From Setophaga petechia (Eukaryota; Chordata; Aves; Passeriformes; Parulidae), in NCBI GenBank assembly GCA_024362935.1, contig JANCRA010000007.1, forward strand, positions 22,779,003 through 22,843,002: a DNA stretch of 64,000 nt. The letters run 5' to 3'. The translations under genes were made by a program, and so were the position numbers. Below the pieces are notes generated by a model. The model was not told where the DNA came from. It did no database searches and saw only the letters and a program-made list of their open reading frames with translations. How positions within the stretch are numbered: position 1 is the first letter of the stretch; each line of letters starts with the position of its first letter. Shown in pieces: positions 58,289 to 64,000 of this stretch.

Positions 58289-60733
58289 GATGTGCCAGCC
58301 CAATTGCCCAGAACCCACACCCAGTCTCCCCTCACCCTTGCCATCCCCCAAGCATCCCGCTGCCCAAAGGATACGACCCTCATGCCACGTTCCAGAGGGT
58401 CAGTGAGCAGCAGCCCCCGTGGTGCATAGATCTTCTCATTCTGGTCCTGGATGTACTTGGAGATCTTCTTCAGGACCTGTCAGCACAGGGAGGGACACTC
58501 AGGGCCTGCCAGCTTTGCTGTCTACTCTGGCCTCAGTCCCATGTTCCCTGTGACATCCCTGGGCCATCCCTGTGCCCACTGGCAGCTGTGCCCATCCCTG
58601 AACCCTCCCCTGCACCTCAGCACCTTCTCGTAATGTGTCTCCATGCAGAGAAAGATGAAATAGGCAGTGGCACAGGCCAGGCACCCCTCGAGATATGAGC
58701 TGCCCCCAATCTTCTCTGCCTCAGCGTAGAAGCCATTTAGGGTTTTCACAGTTTCCTCAAAAAGTTGCCGCTCAATCTAGGACAGAAACCAGGGTGAAGA
58801 GGAGTCTGGCCAGGGACTGACTCCCTGCACCACCTTGTCCCCTTTCCTGGGGGGACTTGGAGAGCACTTAACCCTCTCCTCCCTGCCCAGCTGATGCCTC
58901 AGTTCGCAGGCCCCTGCCTACCTCCCACCCGTACCAAGACATGCTGCACCTGCAGCCTTCACCAGAGCCTCCCAGTCCCCAGGAGCACCAAAGGCCTTGC
59001 ACACCAGCCAAGCCAGCTGTGACTTCATACACCCAGCAGCACTGACTGGCCCAGGGCTTTACAACACCCCGTAAGTCCCCACACCTTTAGACCCTTCTTC
59101 CCTTTGAGTCCCCATAGGGCGCCCCCCTGTCGCTGACATCTTTTGTGAAAAATCCTTTCTTAGGATTTTTCCTGCTGGAGCTGAGAAGAAGCTCAGTAAC
59201 AAATGTAAACAATTATTATCTGCTGCTGTGGAATGCAACAGGTCCACCTGTGATTGGTCTTCTGTGGATGTTTGGATTTACTGACCACTCATAGTGAAGC
59301 TGCTATCACTCTCTGCTGAGAGACAGACTTTTATTATTCTTTCTATTCTATTCTTAGCTTAGCCAGCTTCTGAAGAAGCTCCTTTCCTTTCTATTCCCAT
59401 GTAGTGTAGTTATAATGTTATATATATCATAAGATAATAAATCAAGCCTTCTGATAATGGAATCAAGATTCCTCGTCTCTCCCATCCTCTAAAAACCCCT
59501 GTGACCACCGTCACACCCCCCCACCCTGACAACCTCTCAGACTCCCTACCCGGCTCTCCAGCTCAGGGGGAAACTTTGTCTGGAACTGGCACGTGGTCCC
59601 GTCACTGTAATCCCGCTGCACAAAGACCTTGGTGGCCAGGGACGCGCTGCGCCGCAGCTCCTGCAGGCTGTGCACCTGAGGGCAGAGGGTGAGACGGGGC
59701 CTGCGGCCAAGGGTGCTGGGCATCCCTACTGGAGGGCTGGGGAGCAGCGCCATTCCCCAGTGTCAGAGGCTGCAGGGAGCCCCTGGCACAGCCTGTGTCA
59801 CGCCATGAGCACAGCCTGGCACTGGAGGTGCGAGGCAGGGAGCAAGGGGAGGATGGAGGCAAGGGGAGGATGCTGTGGCAGCCCCCTGCTCCACAGGAAG
59901 GAGGGTGTGTGCTTTTGGCCCGGACTGGTGTCTGGTCTCACCCCCAGTGGTTCCTGCACACATGAGTGTGTGTTGCCAGCAGGCCATGGCCCACGGAGGG
60001 GACAGACCCCTGTTCCCAACAGTGCCCCAGAGCACAGCCAACCCAACAGCTCCCAACAGGAGGATGGGAGTGAGGCGAGCAGGAGCAGGGACTGGACAGC
60101 AGGGCTGCAGCAGTGGCCCAGCGTGTGGGCAGGCTGCAGTGGGGCGTCCTCATGAAAAGGACCGGCAGCCCCAGCAGTAGGTGCTAAGCCCTGACTCCCC
60201 ACAGGGTGTAAGAGCCCGTGCCAGCCCCCGAGCTGCAGCCTGTGGGGCAGCTTTGGTGGCTGGAGAAGGGGATGGAGGTGCCAGGTTGTGCCAAGGCCTG
60301 TCCCCGCACTTCCTCTGGGTGACATGGGGCTACTGCCTGCTCCGTGCCCCTCAGACCGTCTGAGGCCGTCCCGCGTCCGACCTCCGGCATTTGGGAGGAG
60401 AACCGCCAGTCCCACAGCCCAACCCAGACCCGCTCCAGCCTTCACCAAAGGCAGCCTGCAGCCACCCTGCACCTCACAGCCCTTCAGGCCCCTCACCGGC
60501 CTTTCCACGCCCACGGAGCCCTCTCTTCCCCACACCGCTGTCTCCACGGACCCCCGCCCCACGCTGTCCCCCCGCAGCAGCGCGCCCCACTCGGACCGAG
60601 TCCCGTCGGTGCCGCTCCCCGGCAGCGCAGGGCGGCGGACACCGCGGGCCGGGGAGCTCCGCCGCAGCCCGGCCCGGGGGTGCCGCCGCCGGGGCGCCCC
60701 CGCCGCGCCGCCCGCACCCACCTCCGTGGCCAT
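58157..60733 (-). CDS. GOLGA7B: GOLGA7B, palmitoyltransferase accessory subunit (complete, five coding exons)
   Basis: Golgin A7 family member that partners DHHC palmitoyltransferases (ZDHHC5 for GOLGA7B) and controls their stability and plasma-membrane localisation. Coding exons in transcript order: 60733-60722 (MATE only), 59675-59550, 58776-58624, 58476-58375, 58261-58157; phases agree (165 codons; human 167). Recognisable blocks are [40 protein letters not shown] and [20 protein letters not shown]. The Cys pair in GCLAC (residues 78 and 81) corresponds to the palmitoylated pair of GOLGA7. Then come [10 protein letters not shown] and [20 protein letters not shown], followed by a Ser/Gly tail. 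The first coding exon is only 12 nt. The last intron has U12 signals. The final exon is wholly antisense to CRTAC1 ending A. The upstream frame is open in the CpG island, but the family start at MATE is preferred. Confidence 0.95.
58262..58374 (-). other. GOLGA7B: U12-type GT-AG intron of GOLGA7B
   Basis: The donor reads GTATCCTTT, a perfect U12 5' splice site. Near the other end TTCCTTAGC resembles the U12 branch site, with the acceptor TCCAG about 11 nt beyond the branch A and no long pyrimidine tract. This choice gives R-V-I-E-I-S exactly as in human; a U2 reading would insert extra residues. The intron is 113 nt. Confidence 0.85.
59128..59515 (+). mobile_element. Solo LTR of an endogenous retrovirus in GOLGA7B intron 2
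   Basis: A 388-bp element beginning TGTCGCTGACATC and ending CCACCGTCACA (TG...CA ends), flanked by six C residues on both sides, a plausible target-site duplication. It is AT-rich, contains AATAAA at 59436-59441 near its 3' end and has no internal coding region, so it is a solo LTR in + orientation. It resembles LTRs I associate with songbird genomes. Its end is only 34 bases inside the intron from the GOLGA7B exon 2 donor. There is no gag, pol or env. Confidence 0.72.
59436..59441 (+). terminator. LTR-derived AATAAA, first + strand poly(A) signal after CRTAC1 ending A
   Basis: Reading the + strand from the ending A stop (58288) I find no AATAAA or ATTAAA until this hexamer in the LTR, about 1.15 kb downstream. 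It could end CRTAC1-A transcripts in this lineage; a non-canonical nearer site is also possible. Confidence 0.4.
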
Positions 60734-61030
60734 GGCGCGGCGGGCGCCGGGCCGGGCTGTGCCGTGCCGCGCCGGGGGGACCGCACCGCACCGGCGCCGT
60801 CTCCGGGGCCGTGCGGAGCCGCGCGGGGCCGGGCGCTGTCCGCGGTGCTGCCGAGCCGAGGGGCGGAGGCGGGCCCGGCCGCCCCGTGTGCGCAGCCGCC
60901 CGGTCCGCCGCGGCCCGCCCCGAGGCACCGGGGATGGGCGCCTGCCGCCGCCGGCGCGGAGCCCCTGCTGACGACGGCACCGGGTGCCCCGGGGCTGGCT
61001 CCGGAGAGGGGCTGCGAGGGAGGGCGGCTG
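60500..61030 (-). promoter_or_regulatory. GOLGA7B: CpG island promoter of GOLGA7B
   Basis: Very CpG-dense sequence surrounding the GOLGA7B start codon, with GC boxes and no TATA. Open frames across it in several phases reflect lack of stop codons in GC-rich DNA, not genes. Confidence 0.65.
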
Positions 61031-61099
61031 CTGTGCGTCCCGGGGGTCCAGCAGGGCGAGTGCCGCAGCCCGGTATCTGCGGGATGAGGCTGGGGGTCC

Positions 61100-61555
61100 C
61101 TGAGGGAAGCCTGGCTGCCGAGGGGGCTGCCGGAGGTGACAGAGGGTGTGAGAGATCGTGAGAATGGCCCGGCAGGGATTTGGGGAGTCCGCCGTGGGAC
61201 TGGCAGAGCGCCGTGCCGAGGGACCTCATCTGAAGCTGTTTGTTTGCAAAGGAGTTGCAGCTGGTGCTGCGATCAGAGCGCGGGCAGACATCAAAGAGCA
61301 GAGCTAACGAATTCCCCGTTATCTCTGCCCATTGACAGCTCAATTAGAGCCGGAGAAATGCCAAACGGGGGAAACAGAGGCTCTCCCGGGAGGCGTAGCA
61401 GGGGGGCTCCCAGCTGGGCTGCAGTGGGGCGAGGGATGCAGTAGCTGGGCACAGGGCCCTCAGCAGGCAGGAGAGCTGCCAGCCTGCCTCGGCACCTGGG
61501 CCGTGCTGGGGGCAGCGCCGGGCCCTGCCGGAACATCTGCTCTGGCACAGAGCAT
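61100..61555. other. Region upstream of GOLGA7B
   Basis: Non-coding, GC-rich, grading out of the CpG island. No repeat or gene is recognised. Confidence 0.5.
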
Positions 61556-61557
61556 GG

Positions 61558-61972
61558 TTAACACAGATAACACAGCTAACTCACAGCTAGCACACAGCTA
61601 ACACAGCTGACACAGAGCTTACACTGCCAACACACAGCTAACACACAGCTCACACAGCTAATACACAGCTAACACAGAACACAGCTAACACACAGGTAAC
61701 ATGGCTAACCCACACAGCTAACACACAGCTCACACAACTAACATACAGCTAACAGCTAACACAGAACACAGCTAACACAGCTAACAGCTAACACAGAACA
61801 CAGCTAACACAGCTAACAGCTAACACACACAGTTTACACACAGCTAACACAGCTGACACAGAGCTTACACACAACTAACACATACAGCTAACACACACAG
61901 TTTACACACAGCTAACATAGATAGCACACCACTAACACAGCTTACACACACAGCTAACACAGCAAACATGCC
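61558..61972 (+). repeat. AACACAGCT minisatellite
   Basis: About 415 bases of tandem AACACAGCT-type units (variants ACACAGCTAAC, ACACACAGCTTAC, AACACAGAACACAGC), period about 9-11 bp with higher-order blocks of about 33 bp (GCTAACACAGAACACAGCTA). There is no open frame of interest. Likely unstable in length. Confidence 0.92.
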
Positions 61973-64000
61973 ATAGCCAGCTGCCTGCAGCACAAGGGTA
62001 GCTCTATCTGACTCCTGCTCCCAGCTCTGACCACCAGCCCAGGATAGGGAAAATGGAGGCCTGGGGGTGGTTGGAGGATGGCAGGGTTTGTCACCAAGGG
62101 ACCAAAGGACCCATGCAGTCAGGGACCCCAGCTGGAGGGCTCATCTTCCCCACAGACACAAAGTCATGGATCCCACAGCTTTTGAGGAAACCTGCTGCTC
62201 CCAAGGGTCAGAGGAACCCTGCCAGCCCACCCTCCAGAGCAGTGAGGCACACCCTGCCTCGATGGTGACACAAAACCACAGGGCACTCCTTGAGAGGGTG
62301 CTGTGTGAAGTCTCCCATGCACCCAAACATGTGCATGTGCATTGGCACAGGCACTCGTGCATGCACTCAGGTACCCACCCAGGTGCACATGCAGTGTGCT
62401 CACACACCTAAGCCTGTCCCCAAATGTCCCCAGCCTCTGCCTGCCACCTCCTTCCTGTGCTGCATGCCACTGCCACGTCAGTGCTGGCCTGCCCGGCTGG
62501 CAGGTCCTGCCGGTTGCCATGGCAATGCTGTGCCTGCCAGGAGATGGAGTTTGCTCTCCTCTGCTGCAGTGAGGGGCCAGGAGCAGCCGTGGGGGTGCTC
62601 TCCCTGCCATCCCAGGCTCTGCCCATCATCCCACATCCTGTAGTGTAGCCCCAGGGTTGTCTCCTCTGGCTACACCAACCCAGCCCAAGCAAAGAACTTT
62701 TGGTTCTGGGCTCCATGTGCCTCACAGGCCATGGACCTGCTGTCTGCGTGTGCATGTCCCATCCTTTGGTGGGACATCCCCCCGCCACAGGGAGCTGCCT
62801 TCTGCCAGCCATACTGCCCAGGAGGTAGCAGCAGGGACAGCAGGGGCTCAGGGTAGCCTCAATGTGCTGCATGGCCCTGCTGCCTTTCCCAGGCCACTGC
62901 ACTGTGAGGAGTCCTGGCAGGGCGCTCGCCCTTCTGCTGCCTCTGCTTGGCCCAAAAGAGTGATTTTTCAGGCTGCCCAGCAGCAGGGATAAGCATGGCT
63001 GATGCCAGAGCTGCCTTTACTCCCCTACCTGGCTCCTCCCTTGCACCTGGGGTGGGCAGCTCTGACCTGTCTTGCAGACAGACCCCACAGATCTCTCCTC
63101 CCCCTCGGCCCTGGCTGACCTCCCAGAGGCCCTGTCCCTGGCCCCATGGGACACACATGGGGCACACTTGGTACCCCTATGGCCAGCCTTCAGCAGGCAA
63201 TGTGCCCATCACACCACAGCAGGCATGGCCCAGCAGTGCCCCTGCTCCAAGCCCTGAGCTTGACTCCCAGCCCAGGACCAGGGGGTGTCCCCTGTGTGTG
63301 TCTGGGTGCATGGTGCTGCATCTCATCCCAGCATCTCAACCCTCCCTGCAGTGCAAGGATGACCAGGGCCCATGGAGGACAGCTGGAGACCTGCAACCAG
63401 TCTGGGATCAACCCCTGTGGCTCCATCCTGCACCCACTGCCTGCCGAACCCCTCTCCAGCCTGTCAGACCTGTCAGCAGCTCCAGCTCAGCTTCAAAGGG
63501 GCCACAGAAGGGCATGGCAGCTGCTTCTCCTAGCACTGGAAGTGCTTTCAGTAATGGTGGGGAGCATGAGCTCACAGTCCCAGCGAGGACAACGGTGACA
63601 TTTGGGAGGCACAAACACAGCGTGATTAGCTGATAACCTTTCCTGAGAGATCCCAGGTGTGTGCACCTGGGAGGGAAAAGGGAGGGGACAAGGCCCCCAC
63701 GCTGTGAGCCTCTGGAAAACAGCTCCAAATGTCCCAGCCTGCCCCTTCCCACAGGACAAGGATAGTGCCCCAAACTGGCTCCAACTGACCCTACACACTG
63801 GGCACCCTGAGTGTGGACACCCCTCTGTGGCACCTGCAGCCCAGCTGTGTCCATCTGAGGGGTGGTTCCAGGACCCTCATTGCACTGGGAGCCCCCACAG
63901 AGGGTGTGGGCAGCCCCCCAGCCCATCCCACAGAGTCCACAGGCTGGGACACACAGCATCCTCCTGCACATGGGCAAGCAGAGGAGGATGTGGTTTCAGA
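61973..64000. other. Intergenic sequence at the right edge
   Basis: About 2 kb with no recognised exon. It contains alternating TGCATG/CACATG simple sequence at 62320-62410 and a block at 63585-63640 (CACAAACACAGCGTGATTAG, CTGATAACCTTTCC) with forkhead- and homeodomain-like motifs. By human synteny the next gene should be SFRP5, beyond the window. Confidence 0.5.

Noticed and set aside
59128..59515. Retroviral genes associated with the LTR
   Set aside because: Only one LTR is present, with no internal sequence on either side; it is a solo LTR left by recombination.
59798..60928. 376-codon minus-strand frame containing MATE of GOLGA7B
   Set aside because: It runs straight through the splice donor into intron 1. 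Only MATE is supported by homology; the upstream part is noted as a possible extension only.
60344..61161. Overlapping + strand open frames of 227-256 codons at the GOLGA7B promoter
   Set aside because: Three phases are open at once, which indicates composition rather than coding. The minus strand holds the real first exon.

Overview
The window is a gene-dense, GC-rich piece of a vertebrate nuclear genome, almost certainly a bird and probably a passerine. The evidence is split genes with canonical splice sites, short introns, CpG-rich promoters, CR1 LINE fragments as the main dispersed repeat, and a solo LTR of a type I associate with songbirds. The gene order HPSE2 - HPS1 - PYROXD2 - LOXL4 - R3HCC1L - CRTAC1 - GOLGA7B, with the orientations seen here, is the human 10q24 order read in reverse. 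The genes fit in about 60 kb; the same interval is several hundred kb in human as I remember it.

Layout. Bases 1-882 (+) hold the last two coding exons of HPSE2. HPS1 (+, 2031-6715) is complete: 18 coding exons, 700 codons. PYROXD2 (+, 7952-12196) is complete: 16 coding exons, 590 codons, including a 20-nt microexon. LOXL4 (+, 15400-20294) is complete: a TATA-led non-coding exon, 14 coding exons, 757 codons. R3HCC1L (-, 28714-22591) is tail-to-tail with LOXL4 and has six coding exons (651 codons); its likely CpG-island promoter is at 33.6-34.0 kb. CRTAC1 (+, about 43.2-58.3 kb) and GOLGA7B (-, 60733-58157) converge and overlap. The other sequence is intronic or intergenic: microsatellites, minisatellites, three CR1 fragments, one solo LTR and several AT-rich islands that look like conserved enhancers.

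The main discovery is at the 3' end of CRTAC1. After its shared EGF-like exon the gene has three possible endings, all entered in the same splice phase. Ending B encodes a hydrophobic tail. Ending C adds two more calcium-binding EGF modules. Ending A encodes an Ala-rich tail. Endings B and C each have their own AATAAA. The ending A exon contains, on the opposite strand and in exact codon register, the entire last coding exon of GOLGA7B. The same stretch also carries the branch site and acceptor of a U12-type GOLGA7B intron. A solo LTR inside GOLGA7B supplies the first AATAAA downstream of ending A. A second minor-spliceosome intron, of AT-AC type, lies in HPS1.

The genes do not form one pathway. 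HPS1 serves lysosome-related organelle biogenesis, PYROXD2 mitochondria, LOXL4 collagen and elastin crosslinking, HPSE2 heparan sulfate biology, CRTAC1 the extracellular matrix and axon surface, GOLGA7B protein palmitoylation, and R3HCC1L probably RNA metabolism. Gene names rest on matching translated exons to vertebrate proteins I know. Exon boundaries were checked by reading phase and GT-AG (or AT-AC) sites. Transcription starts, isoform use and conservation were not measured.
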